Shown: positions 6,157 through 14,019, numbered from the stretch's first letter. The stretch: 18,403 nt of DNA from DAOUEH01 sp034430515 (GCA_034430515.1 DAOUEP010000096.1:1-18403), one strand, 5' to 3'. Notes: a model not told the origin generated them from the letters alone. Made by a program: numbers and translations.

Positions 6157-8772
6157 CTATTCGGCCACCGGCATCCGGATGGTGAAGGTGCTGCCCTGGT
6201 CCGCCCGGCTGCGGACGTTCATCTCGCCGCCGTGCTTGGTCACTATGCCGTAGCAGATGCTCAGCCCCAGGCCGGTGCCCTTGCCGATTTCCTTGGTGGT
6301 GAAGAACGGGTCGAAGATGCGCGGCATGGCCTGCTTTTTAATGCCGCAGCCGTTATCCGCAAAATGGACATTGACGTACCGTCCGGCGCTCTCCGTGGTG
6401 ACCCTGAGGGTGCCGGGGCGGCCCGTTTGCCTGATGGCGGCTTCGGCGTTGGAGACGATGTTGAGAAAGACCTGCTGCAGCTGGAATCTGTTGATGGCGA
6501 TGGCGGGCAGACCCTCCTCGAGCTCGGTGATAACCCGGATGTTGCCGGTCTTTTCCTCGTACTCGCGCAGCCGGAGCACGTCCCGGACGACCTCGTTGGC
6601 CGAGGACTGGCCGTTTTCGTAGTTGTTGTTGCGGGTGAAGAGGAGGACGTTCCTGACGATTTCGGCGGCGCGCTTGGCCTCGGCGTGGATGCAGGCCACG
6701 TCTTCGCCGTATTCGGCCGGGAGCTCGCTCTCGGCGAGCAGCTGGGAGAGGGCCAGGATGCCGGTGAGCGGATTGTTAATCTCGTGGGCGAGGCCGGCGG
6801 CCATCTCCCCGAGGGAGGCCAGCCGGTCGGTGAGGTAGAGCTTTTCCTCCTTCTCCCTTTCCTTGGAGACATCGCTGAAGGTAAGCAGGGTGCGCCCCCC
6901 GTCCATGGGGATGACGTGGCTGGTGATAATCTTTTCGATGCCCTTGACCTGCCGGCGGAATTCCAGCGAGCTTTTATCTTTCTGGCCCTGTTTCACGTTT
7001 TGGTAGTGGTTGAGGAGCTGGTTGACGGGCATGACCTGAGCGAGAGACTTGCCCTTGAGGGTCTTGCGGCCGATGTTGAAAATCCTGTAAAAGGACTGGT
7101 TGGCCAGCAGCACCCGGTCGCCCCCGTTGATGACGAGCACCCCGCCCGGCATGGTGGCCAGGATGCTTTCGATGAGCCGTTTGTGCACCCGCAGCTTGGC
7201 CTCTATCTCTTTCTGGCGGGTTACGTCGCGCTGCACCTCGATGTAGGACTGCAGCTGGCCTGTTTCGTCGTAGAGGGGCGAGAGGCGGCATTCGCAGAGG
7301 ACGGTGGTGCCGTCCTGGCGGCGTTTGGTAATCAGGCTGTTGCAGACCCCGCCGGCTTTTATGGTCTCTACGGTTTTGATATTCTTATTCCGGGGGGACT
7401 TCCGGGCATTGGCGAACCACAGCTTTTGGCCCAGCATCTCGGGGTGGGAGTAGCCCAGCAGGCGCTGGGCCGCCTCGTTGACGTAGGTGATGTTGAAGTC
7501 GCGGTCGGCGACGATGGTAGCCTCGGTTACCTGCTGCGTCACCGAGCCCAGCAACCGCAGCTGCGCCTCCGCCTTCTTGCGCCGGGTGGTATCGGTGGTG
7601 ATGAAGATGATGCAGGGCTCGTTGCCGATGGCAATCAGCTCGGCGGAGAGCAGCGCCGAACGTATCTCCCCCGTCTTGGTGCGGTATTCGGTGGGCATGT
7701 CTTTGAGACGGCCTTCTTTTTTCAGCCTCTGGAGAAATTGCTGCCGGTTGCCTTTATTACCGAAGATGTTGAGCTCGGTAGAAGTGCGGCCGATGACCTC
7801 GGCGCGGGTGTAGCCCTTGTCGCGCAGGAAACTCTCGTTGACCTCGATGAAGCGGCCGTCCTTGAGGGTGGAGATGGAGATGGACTCCGGGCTGGCGTGG
7901 AAGGCCTTGGCGAACCTCTCCTCGCTCTGGCGCAGGGCCCTGTCCTTCTGGTGGTGCTCGGTGACGTCGGTGGCCACGGCCTGCATGCAGGGGCCGCCGC
8001 CCAGGTTGATTATCTCCGCGGAGCAGAGCCAGGTGCGAATCCTGCCGGACTTCATGCGGAAGCTGAACTCCTGGTTATGGAACTTGCCGTTTTCGGAAAG
8101 GAGGTTAATCATCCTGGCCTCGTCCTCGGGGCTGAGCCACATGTTAAACTCGGCGCTGGTATGGCCGATAAGCTCCTGGCGGGTGTAGCCGGTGGTGGCG
8201 ACGAAACTGTCGTTGACCTCAAGATAAGTGCCTTTTTCCAGGTCGACCAGGATAATCATCAGCGGGCTGGCGTAGAAGGTCCTGGCGAACCTCTCCTCGC
8301 TCTGCCGCAGGGCCTCCTCGGCCGCCTTGCGTTCGGTAACATCGCGGGCGATGATATTGGCGAACTGGCGCTCGCCCCGCTCGTTGCAGGTAACGGTGGC
8401 GCGGGGCTCCAGCCAGACGGTGCGGCCGTCTTGGCGCACCCAGCGCAGGGCGACCGTCTCGCGGCTCGCCGGCCCCTGGTTCTGTAAGAGGGCGGTGAGG
8501 AGGTTGTAATCTTCCGGGTGGACGCATTTGAGGCTCAGCTGCGGGTCGGCGTAGAACTCCTTCGGGGTGTAGCCAGTAATGCGGTAGCAGGAGGGGCTGA
8601 CGTACTCGTAGCGGAACTCCGGCTGGAGCTGTACCCGTACAATCATGTCGGAGGCGTTCTCCGCCAGCATCTGAAAAAAGTCCTCGTCGCTGGGCAGGCG
8701 GCGGTCGGGGCGCGCCGGGCCGGTGCCGGGCGCGGTCAAACTTCCCTTGCTTTTTAGAGCGGTATTACTCAT
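6157..8772 (-). CDS. Soluble multi-PAS sensor histidine kinase
   Basis: An 871-aa kinase, probably the partner of the adjacent response regulator. Five PAS domains lie at about 33-146, 159-271, 283-395, 407-518 and 531-636; several end in the PAC-like D-V-T-E/R motif. The dimerisation/phosphoacceptor region has His663 in GLAHEINNPLTGI. The ATPase domain has the N box (Asn775 in NIVSNAEAA), G1 DNGCG (about 806) and the F/G2 region FDPFFTTKE...GTGLGLS. No signal peptide or transmembrane helix is seen, so it should sense a cytoplasmic ligand or redox state; the PAS cofactor cannot be read. The start at 8772 has GGAGG about 11 nt upstream. An in-frame ATG at 8829 would add 19 residues, but its AAGGA touches the start codon. 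PAS2 and PAS3 begin with nearly the same DNA sequence, a sign of duplication. Confidence 0.92.
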   Translation of the reverse strand: MSNTALKSKGSLTAPGTGPARPDRRLPSDEDFFQMLAENASDMIVRVQLQPEFRYEYVSPSCYRITGYTPKEFYADPQLSLKCVHPEDYNLLTALLQNQGPASRETVALRWVRQDGRTVWLEPRATVTCNERGERQFANIIARDVTERKAAEEALRQSEERFARTFYASPLMIILVDLEKGTYLEVNDSFVATTGYTRQELIGHTSAEFNMWLSPEDEARMINLLSENGKFHNQEFSFRMKSGRIRTWLCSAEIINLGGGPCMQAVATDVTEHHQKDRALRQSEERFAKAFHASPESISISTLKDGRFIEVNESFLRDKGYTRAEVIGRTSTELNIFGNKGNRQQFLQRLKKEGRLKDMPTEYRTKTGEIRSALLSAELIAIGNEPCIIFITTDTTRRKKAEAQLRLLGSVTQQVTEATIVADRDFNITYVNEAAQRLLGYSHPEMLGQKLWFANARKSPRNKNIKTVETIKAGGVCNSLITKRRQDGTTVLCECRLSPLYDETGQLQSYIEVQRDVTRQKEIEAKLRVHKRLIESILATMPGGVLVINGGDRVLLANQSFYRIFNIGRKTLKGKSLAQVMPVNQLLNHYQNVKQGQKDKSSLEFRRQVKGIEKIITSHVIPMDGGRTLLTFSDVSKEREKEEKLYLTDRLASLGEMAAGLAHEINNPLTGILALSQLLAESELPAEYGEDVACIHAEAKRAAEIVRNVLLFTRNNNYENGQSSANEVVRDVLRLREYEEKTGNIRVITELEEGLPAIAINRFQLQQVFLNIVSNAEAAIRQTGRPGTLRVTTESAGRYVNVHFADNGCGIKKQAMPRIFDPFFTTKEIGKGTGLGLSICYGIVTKHGGEMNVRSRADQGSTFTIRMPVAE
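7888..7939 (-). repeat. PAS-linker repeat, copy 1
   Basis: This 52-nt segment encodes the start of the third PAS domain of the kinase (ALRQSEERFAKAFHASP). It matches the segment at 8263-8314 with only four mismatches, 375 bp (125 codons) apart. It reflects internal duplication of a PAS module. Confidence 0.75.
8263..8314 (-). repeat. PAS-linker repeat, copy 2
   Basis: This is the partner of 7888-7939 and encodes the start of the second PAS domain (ALRQSEERFARTFYASP). The DNA identity, 48 of 52 by eye, is clearly higher than that of the rest of the two PAS domains. Confidence 0.75.
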
Positions 8773-8882
8773 GCCGGTGCCGTCCTCCGCCGGTTTCTGG
8801 GGATAGCTTGGAATAGAATCCCCTTCCATTCCTTTTGGGCCAGTACTAATTGGCCATATGGCAAATAATATAACATCGCCGG

Positions 8883-8922
8883 TGTAAACAGGCGGTTAAC
8901 ATAGCCGGCCACGATGTAAACA
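8883..8922. promoter_or_regulatory. Paired TGTAAACA octamers in the divergent intergenic region
   Basis: The octamer TGTAAACA occurs at 8883-8890 and again at 8915-8922, 32 bp apart, about three helical turns. A GTTAAC palindrome lies between them (8895-8900). The stretch is AT-rich in a GC-rich genome and lies upstream of both the kinase (minus) and the LarA-like gene (plus). Same-face spacing suggests a regulator binding as two units. No known regulator is assigned. AT-rich -10-like sequences (ATAATATAAC around 8866-8875) are near, but no complete sigma70 promoter was found. Confidence 0.35.
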
Positions 8923-8954
8923 AATCGTAAAAAACAGCTACAAAACCGGCCCAT

Positions 8955-8980
8955 CCCGCCCGCCGGCGGGGGTGGGCGGG
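8955..8980. repeat. Strong GC-rich inverted repeat upstream of the LarA-like gene
   Basis: CCCGCCC (8955-8961) is the perfect complement of GGGCGGG (8974-8980), with a 12-nt loop that itself contains a GC-rich dyad (CCCGCCGGCGGG, 8959-8970). It ends 48 nt before the ATG at 9029. There is no T-run directly after it on either strand, so it does not look like a standard intrinsic terminator. It may be an operator, a leader hairpin or a cruciform. Confidence 0.45.
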
Positions 8981-9028
8981 TAGGTGGTGGTGGCGCGTTA
9001 GTGGTAAAATGGGAGCCGGAGGCTTGCC

Positions 9029-10261
9029 ATGACGGAGATTAGATTACCCCAGCTGGCCTGGCACGGCCCCAGTGAGCTTGCCCTGTCCCTGCCCGACGGC
9101 TGGCAGGTGGAGACGTGCCCTATGGCCGGGCACGACCGCCCCGCCCTTTCCCCCGAAGCAATCGCGGCCGCCATCGCCAGCCCCATCGGCATGGCGCCCC
9201 TGCGGGAGTACGCCCGCGGCAAGAAAGAGGTGGTCATCGTCTTCGACGATATGACGCGGGTGACCCGCGTCGCCGCCATCGTCCCCCACGTGCTGGCGGA
9301 GCTGGCCGCGGCCGGTATTCAGGAGAAGCAAATCCGCTTTGTCGCCGCCACCGGCTGCCACGCCGCCATGAACCGGCTGGACTTCGTCAAGAAGCTGGGC
9401 GATGACGTGCTGCGGCGCTTCCCGGTCTACAACCACTCGCCTTTCGCTAACTGCGTCTACGCCGGGACGACCTCGCGCGGCACGAAATTGCGTATCAACG
9501 CCGAGGTGATGCGCTGCGACCTCAAAATCGGCATCGGCTCCATCGTGCCGCATATCATGGCCGGGTTCGGCGGGGGCAGCAAAATCGTCCTCCCCGGCGT
9601 GGCCTCCTACGCCACGGTTCTGGTCCTCCACTCCCCGCCCAAGGATGCGGGCGTGAATGATACCATCACCGGCATGGGAGCTATCGAGGATAATCCCCGC
9701 CGCCGCGACATGGAGGAGGCGGCCGCTATCGTCGGGCTGGACATGAAAATAGACGCCCTGGTCAATAACTGGGGCGAGACGACGGCCCTCTTCGCCGGGG
9801 CGCCCGCCCCCGGCTACGCCGCCGCGCTGGCGGCCGCCCGCGAGCACTACCTCGCCCCGGCGGCTCAAGATAAGGACATCGTCATCGCCAATACCTTCGC
9901 CAAGGCCAACGAGGCCATCTCCGGCCTGCTGGTGGCCTTCCCCTCCGTCCGGGCTGACGGGGGTGATGTCGTCCTCATCGCCAACGCCCCGGAGGGCCAG
10001 ATGACGCACTACCTGATGGGGCCGTTCGGCAACGGGCTGGGCGGCAAGTTGCAGCTCAAGATGAAGCCGCCCGAAAACGTGGGTAAGCTCATCGTCTTCA
10101 GCCAGTACCCGGAGCTCTCCAGCCGTAACTACCTGGAGGACACGGACAAGGTCGTCCTCCGGCACCACTGGGACGAAGTGCTCGCTTTACTGAAATCGCG
10201 CCACGGCCCGCGGGCGCGGGTGGCCGTTTACCCCAGCGCCGATATCCAGTACACCGGCTAG
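9029..10261 (+). CDS. larA: LarA-like nickel-pincer lactate (2-hydroxyacid) racemase family protein
   Basis: The 410-aa product belongs to the LarA/DUF2088 family, cytoplasmic enzymes that racemise or epimerise 2-hydroxyacids with a nickel-pincer nucleotide. The key residues of Lactobacillus plantarum LarA have counterparts: Asp74 and Arg77 in FDDMTR (Asp72/Arg75), His111 in ATGCH (His108), His175 in SIVPH (His174), Lys185 in FGGGSK (Lys184, cofactor attachment) and His201 (Ni ligand His200). The spacings 175-185-201 equal 174-184-200. The ATG at 9029 has GGAGG at 9018-9022 six nt upstream. The cofactor genes larB, larC and larE are not in the window. The substrate may be lactate or another hydroxyacid; the family is broad. 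The TAG at 10259-10261 overlaps the stop of the convergent radical SAM gene. Confidence 0.87.
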   Translation: MTEIRLPQLAWHGPSELALSLPDGWQVETCPMAGHDRPALSPEAIAAAIASPIGMAPLREYARGKKEVVIVFDDMTRVTRVAAIVPHVLAELAAAGIQEKQIRFVAATGCHAAMNRLDFVKKLGDDVLRRFPVYNHSPFANCVYAGTTSRGTKLRINAEVMRCDLKIGIGSIVPHIMAGFGGGSKIVLPGVASYATVLVLHSPPKDAGVNDTITGMGAIEDNPRRRDMEEAAAIVGLDMKIDALVNNWGETTALFAGAPAPGYAAALAAAREHYLAPAAQDKDIVIANTFAKANEAISGLLVAFPSVRADGGDVVLIANAPEGQMTHYLMGPFGNGLGGKLQLKMKPPENVGKLIVFSQYPELSSRNYLEDTDKVVLRHHWDEVLALLKSRHGPRARVAVYPSADIQYTG

Positions 10262-11427
10262 CCGCCGAGGTATTTGCGATAACCCTCGCCGTGGAGGGAT
10301 TTTGGCACGCCGCGCCGCCCCCTCCCGGCCAGAAAGCCCAGGTAGCTCAGCCCCGTTGCGGCGGCGCTGTAGCGGACGGCCCCCGGCTCCAGGCAGGTCT
10401 GGCAGGCGGCCGGTTTACCGGCGTTCCGGCGCCAGCGGCGCGCCGCCGCCCCCTCCCAGATGGCCTCGACGGGCTGCTCGCGGATGTTGCCGAGCCGCTC
10501 GTTGACCAATTCACAGGGATAGACCGTGCCGTCGTCCTCAATGAACAGGTAATTGTACCCCGCCGTGCAGAACCAGCCCTTGCCCTTTCCGGCCAGGGCG
10601 CGCCGCAGCCGCGAGTAGAAATACAGCCCGTCGAACTCGGGGCGGGCGTAGAACCCGGCCAGCCGCTCCCGGTGTTCTTCGCCCAGCTGCAACTTCTCTC
10701 TTTCAGCGATGTTGCGGAAGCGCGCCTCGGTGAAGCAGGCGGGCGAGATGATGTAGAACAGGCCGCGCGCCACGGCGTAGTCCAGAATCCCGTCGAGGCT
10801 GTCCAGGTTGGCGGGCAGCACCGTCGTCTTGATGCCGGGGTAGAAGCCGGGATACCGGCGCTTGAGCTCCACCAGGCCGCCGATGGTCTTATCGGCCAGC
10901 GCGAAGGCCCCCTTGACGCCCCGTATCCGGTCGTGGGCCGCCCCGATGCCGTCGAGCGAGGCCACGGCGACGAGGTCGATGGCGCGGCCGCGCAGGCTCT
11001 CCATCATCCGCTCGTAGTTGGCGATGATTCTGTCCGGCAGCAGGCCGTTGGAGGTAATGACGACGCTCCGCAGGCGGGGCAGGCAGTCCGGCTTCAGGGC
11101 GGCGATGTCCCCCACGATGTCGGCCAGGTCCTGGCGCAGGTGCGGCTCGCCGCCGGTCAGGTCCAGCTCCACCAGCCCGGCGAAGAGGGGGCGGGCCAGC
11201 AGGGCGGTTATCTCGCCGCGGGTCAGCTCACACTCCCGGAGGCCCGGTTCCTCCCTGGCGCGCCGCCAGATATTACACATAGTGCAGCGCGAGTTGCAGC
11301 GGCCCGTCACCGCCAGGCTGAGCGCCTCCGGTTTGAGCGGTGCCGCCGTGGCGCGTTTGAGCCGGAACCGGGCGGCGTTGCCCAGCAGGCGGGCGGTGGT
11401 CGTCAGGTACTCTAAAAGGGCTTTCAT
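10258..11427 (-). CDS. Radical SAM protein with SPASM/twitch-like C-terminus, next to mftF
   Basis: A 389-aa radical SAM enzyme. The [4Fe-4S]-SAM motif CxxxCxxC is Cys44, Cys48, Cys51 (CNSRCTMC) and the SAM-binding GGEP is at 92-95. The C-terminal part has Cys287, Cys305 and a CxxC pair at 342/345, which could hold one auxiliary cluster as in SPASM or twitch domains. It is the last gene of the operon, 7 nt after the MftF-type glycosyltransferase. In mycofactocin operons the radical SAM enzyme MftC modifies the MftA C-terminus. This protein has the CNIW-type motif common to many peptide- and sugar-modifying SPASM enzymes rather than clear MftC features, so it may be a second, accessory maturase. 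The substrate is unknown and no precursor peptide was found nearby. Confidence 0.85.
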   Translation of the reverse strand: MKALLEYLTTTARLLGNAARFRLKRATAAPLKPEALSLAVTGRCNSRCTMCNIWRRAREEPGLRECELTRGEITALLARPLFAGLVELDLTGGEPHLRQDLADIVGDIAALKPDCLPRLRSVVITSNGLLPDRIIANYERMMESLRGRAIDLVAVASLDGIGAAHDRIRGVKGAFALADKTIGGLVELKRRYPGFYPGIKTTVLPANLDSLDGILDYAVARGLFYIISPACFTEARFRNIAEREKLQLGEEHRERLAGFYARPEFDGLYFYSRLRRALAGKGKGWFCTAGYNYLFIEDDGTVYPCELVNERLGNIREQPVEAIWEGAAARRWRRNAGKPAACQTCLEPGAVRYSAAATGLSYLGFLAGRGRRGVPKSLHGEGYRKYLGG

Positions 11428-11434
11428 CGCAGCA

Positions 11435-12883
11435 TCAGGCCTTCTTGAAAACGACCAGATAAGAGCCGAAATACATCGTCTTGAGGCAGCCCCAGAAGCA
11501 GCCGCCCTGGTAGGCCAGGTGCTCCAGCAGGTAGTAAAAGAGGAAGACGGGGTAGGCCAGGCGCGGGCCTTTGACGTAGGCGTCCACGATGGAGGCGTAA
11601 ATCAGAATGACCCCGGCGTACCACCAGCACGGCGTCCAGACGAAGCCGAGGCCGACGAGCAAAATAAAGTAATAACGCACCAGGTGGAAGGCGGCGTAGT
11701 AGCCCAGCGAGAGGTAGCTCCGCAGCACGGCGTAGAGGAGCGGCGCCAGCCCCAGCTCCATGCCGAAGCGCGTCAGGGTGGCGTGCTTGCTCCAGAGGTC
11801 GTAGCCGGCCAGGGGCAGCAGGGCGAGCAGGGGATAGAAACTGGGTAGCAGCACGGCCAGGCTCAGGGCCAGGAAGGCCAGCCCCGCCCCCCAGGCGGCC
11901 GGGAAGGTCTTTTTGATATGGCGGTGGGTCTGGTAGAGGGGCGCCTCCGAGGTGCCGTAGGCGGCGCGGCGCGACAGCATCCGCCCCAACTGACCGCGGT
12001 GGCGGTGGGCGACGCGGCCGTAAGGCGCGTAGAGGACGGTATAGTCCAGCTCGCGCAGCCGCCAGCAGAAGTCCACGTCCTCGCCGATGTGCAGCTCCGC
12101 CCGGAATCCCCCCGCCGCCGTGAAGGCGTCCCGCGTTACCAGCATGTTGGCGGTGGGAACGTAGAGGCTGGTACGGGACTTACCTTCCAGCATCAGGCGG
12201 TCGCCCAGGTTGAGCGAGGAGGCCGCCGCCTCGTACCTGTCCAGAGTGCTTTGCTGGTAATAACCGCTTACGTAGCCGCCGACTATTCCCACCCCGGCCG
12301 CCCGGAAAAAGGGCACCAGTTGGCGCAGCCAGCCCTCGCCGGCCACGCAGTCGGCGTCCAGAAAGGCCAGAATATCGCCGCGGGCCTCTGCCGCCCCGGT
12401 GTTGCGGCCCGCCGCCGGGCCTTCCGGGGCGTTCTTGCGGATGATGCGGACTTCCGAAGACGTAATGAAAGCGCTTACCTCCTTGCGGGAGCCGTCGTCG
12501 ACGACGATAATCTCGCGCCGGTCGGGGGGGTAGTCGAGCCGCTGCAAGGCCTCCAGGCAGCCGGCCAGCTCGGCGGGCTGGTCGCGGACAGGGATGATTA
12601 TCGAGATAGTCGGATAGGCGCGCAGGGCGGCGATGGCCTCCAGCCGCAGGTAGCCCCGGGCCGTCAGCTTAAGCAGCGTGTGGAGCAGGTTGCCCTTGTC
12701 CCGGTCGGGGTCGGCGGCGGCAATCTCGTCGAGGCCGTCGCCGTCGCCGATTGCCCGCAGGACGCCGTAGAGGGCCTCGTTGACGCGCAGCCAGCGCACC
12801 GGCAGGCGGGAGAAGAGGAAAGCGCCGCGCTCGTCCGCCCGGAGGTAGGTGTGCTCCGCCAGCGAGAAGCTAAAGCCGTCCAT
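11435..12883 (-). CDS. mftF: MftF-type (mycofactocin) glycosyltransferase, GT2 family
   Basis: The 482-aa protein has three parts. Residues 1-88 form a PqqD-like winged-helix region. Residues 91 to about 300 are a GT-A fold family 2 glycosyltransferase with SIIIPVRDQ, VVDDGS (128-132), the metal-binding DAD (176-178) and GEDVDFCWR (267-275). Residues from about 330 contain several membrane-spanning hydrophobic stretches. An N-terminal peptide-recognition-like domain, a GT2 domain and a membrane tail are the architecture of MftF, which adds glucose units to mycofactocin. The segment with RYEAAASSLNLG and the GEDVD motif also follows that family. The ATG at 12883 overlaps the end of the ETF beta gene by 14 nt. 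It could act on another RiPP-like cofactor, since mftA is not visible here. Confidence 0.82.
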   Translation of the reverse strand: MDGFSFSLAEHTYLRADERGAFLFSRLPVRWLRVNEALYGVLRAIGDGDGLDEIAAADPDRDKGNLLHTLLKLTARGYLRLEAIAALRAYPTISIIIPVRDQPAELAGCLEALQRLDYPPDRREIIVVDDGSRKEVSAFITSSEVRIIRKNAPEGPAAGRNTGAAEARGDILAFLDADCVAGEGWLRQLVPFFRAAGVGIVGGYVSGYYQQSTLDRYEAAASSLNLGDRLMLEGKSRTSLYVPTANMLVTRDAFTAAGGFRAELHIGEDVDFCWRLRELDYTVLYAPYGRVAHRHRGQLGRMLSRRAAYGTSEAPLYQTHRHIKKTFPAAWGAGLAFLALSLAVLLPSFYPLLALLPLAGYDLWSKHATLTRFGMELGLAPLLYAVLRSYLSLGYYAAFHLVRYYFILLVGLGFVWTPCWWYAGVILIYASIVDAYVKGPRLAYPVFLFYYLLEHLAYQGGCFWGCLKTMYFGSYLVVFKKA

Positions 12884-13739
12884 GGGCCCGCGGCCGGAGA
12901 ACGCCCGCCTCCTTAAGCAAGTCGAAAAGCTGGTCGGCCACCGCCTGGCTGCCGCCGGGGAGCATCCGTCCTGCCCGCTTGGCGATGCCGCCCCGGAGCA
13001 GCTGCAGGATGCGCTCGAAGGCGGGCAGGGAGCTATCCAGCGGCGGGGCCTGACGGCGGCGGGGGCGCGGGAAAGCGATATTGGTGACGCGGGCGGGGTC
13101 GGCGGGCAGGGTAGCCAGCCCCAGGTCGGCGGGGGCGATCACGTCTATCGCGGCGGTTTTACTGGCGATGAGATTGTCCAAGGAGGCGTAGGGAAGCCGC
13201 TCCTCCCCCCGCACGGTAATTACCGCCGGGAGCTGGCAGCTGACCTTTTCGCGCTCCCCCCGGCCGATGTCCCTGGTTAAAATAAGGCCGTCCTTGTCCG
13301 GTTCGAGGCCGGTGACGTAGCCGCCGCAGGGCCAGCCGAGCCGGCCCGCCGCCAGCGGCCCCACCTGGCCGTTGCCGGTATCCCGCGAGCGCGCCCCGGT
13401 AAAGATAATATCGGTATGATAAAGCCGGGCGGTCTGAGCCAGTAACCCCGCCTTGCGGTAGGGCGAGAGGTTATCGTCGGCGGCGATGCGCACCGCCTTG
13501 TCCGCCCCGGCCGCCAGCCCGTCTCTCAGGTATTCCGCCGCGCCCTCCCCGCCGATGGAGATAACGATAATCTCGGTCTTGAGGGACGCCTTGAGCGTCA
13601 GCGCCAGGTTGAGGGCGGCGGCGTCGGCGGGGTCGAGGTGGCGCGGCCGCCCCGCCCCGAAGACGACCGGGTTCCCCAGGCCGAAGTCCAGGCTCAGGGC
13701 CGGGTCAATGATTTCTTTGAAGCAAACTAAAATCTTCAT
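12870..13739 (-). CDS. Electron transfer flavoprotein beta subunit (FixA/EtfB-like)
   Basis: A 289-aa ETF beta homologue that would pair with the ETF alpha of the same operon. Family features are the N-terminal MKILVCFKEIIDP, the LDPADAAALNLAL helix and the nucleotide-binding segment RDTGNGQVGPLAAGRLGWP (119-137). That loop normally reads DTxQxGP; here it has extra residues. An extended C-terminus (about 235-289) with GGIAKRAG and a final amphipathic helix goes beyond the core fold. ETF beta binds AMP, or a second FAD in bifurcating ETFs; which applies here is not clear. Its ATG is 4 nt after the ferredoxin stop, and its end overlaps the glycosyltransferase start, so synthesis is coupled to both. 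Confidence 0.88.
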   Translation of the reverse strand: MKILVCFKEIIDPALSLDFGLGNPVVFGAGRPRHLDPADAAALNLALTLKASLKTEIIVISIGGEGAAEYLRDGLAAGADKAVRIAADDNLSPYRKAGLLAQTARLYHTDIIFTGARSRDTGNGQVGPLAAGRLGWPCGGYVTGLEPDKDGLILTRDIGRGEREKVSCQLPAVITVRGEERLPYASLDNLIASKTAAIDVIAPADLGLATLPADPARVTNIAFPRPRRRQAPPLDSSLPAFERILQLLRGGIAKRAGRMLPGGSQAVADQLFDLLKEAGVLRPRAHGRL

Positions 13740-13743
13740 CTCG

Positions 13744-14019
13744 CTAGGTCAGCCGGTAGCGCACGCCGTAGCCGCCGCGCGGGTAGCCCCAGTCCAGCGC
13801 CCCCTGGTCGCAGACACAGTCGCAGGTGCCGCACTCCAGGCAGGTCTCGTAGACGACGGAGAGGAGTTGGGTCGCCTCGTCCCAGGTGTAGCAGTTGGCC
13901 GGGCAGGCGGCCACGCAGGCGCGGTGGGGGCACGTCCGGCAGACGTCCGCGTTGACGACGATGTGCGCCCGCTCGTCGACCTCGAACTGGGTGAGCTGCG
14001 TCAGCGCCTCGATGTTCAT
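13744..14019 (-). CDS. FixX-like ferredoxin
   Basis: A 91-aa ferredoxin-like protein of FixX type. The second half has Cys60, 63, 66 and 70 in CLECGTCDCVC, followed by the hallmark ALDWGYPRGGYGVRY ending, usual for FixX. The first half has Cys27, 30, 35, 39 and 43 around CRTCPHRACVAACP. At least one [4Fe-4S] cluster is expected, possibly two. It partners the FixC-like flavoprotein in passing electrons from ETF to quinone. Its ATG overlaps the TGA of the FixC-like gene (ATGA), a typical coupled start. Confidence 0.92.
   Translation of the reverse strand: MNIEALTQLTQFEVDERAHIVVNADVCRTCPHRACVAACPANCYTWDEATQLLSVVYETCLECGTCDCVCDQGALDWGYPRGGYGVRYRLT

Noticed and set aside
6100..8487. A 795-codon open frame on the plus strand opposite the histidine kinase
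   Set aside because: The translation has no recognisable domain and a composition typical of antisense GC-rich codons; the minus strand encodes a complete kinase.
8955..8980. The GC hairpin as a rho-independent terminator
   Set aside because: No T-run follows directly on either strand, and no gene ends at it, since it lies between divergent genes.
10291..12916. Long plus-strand frames opposite the radical SAM and glycosyltransferase genes
   Set aside because: They lack motifs and family lengths; the minus-strand proteins have full catalytic motifs.
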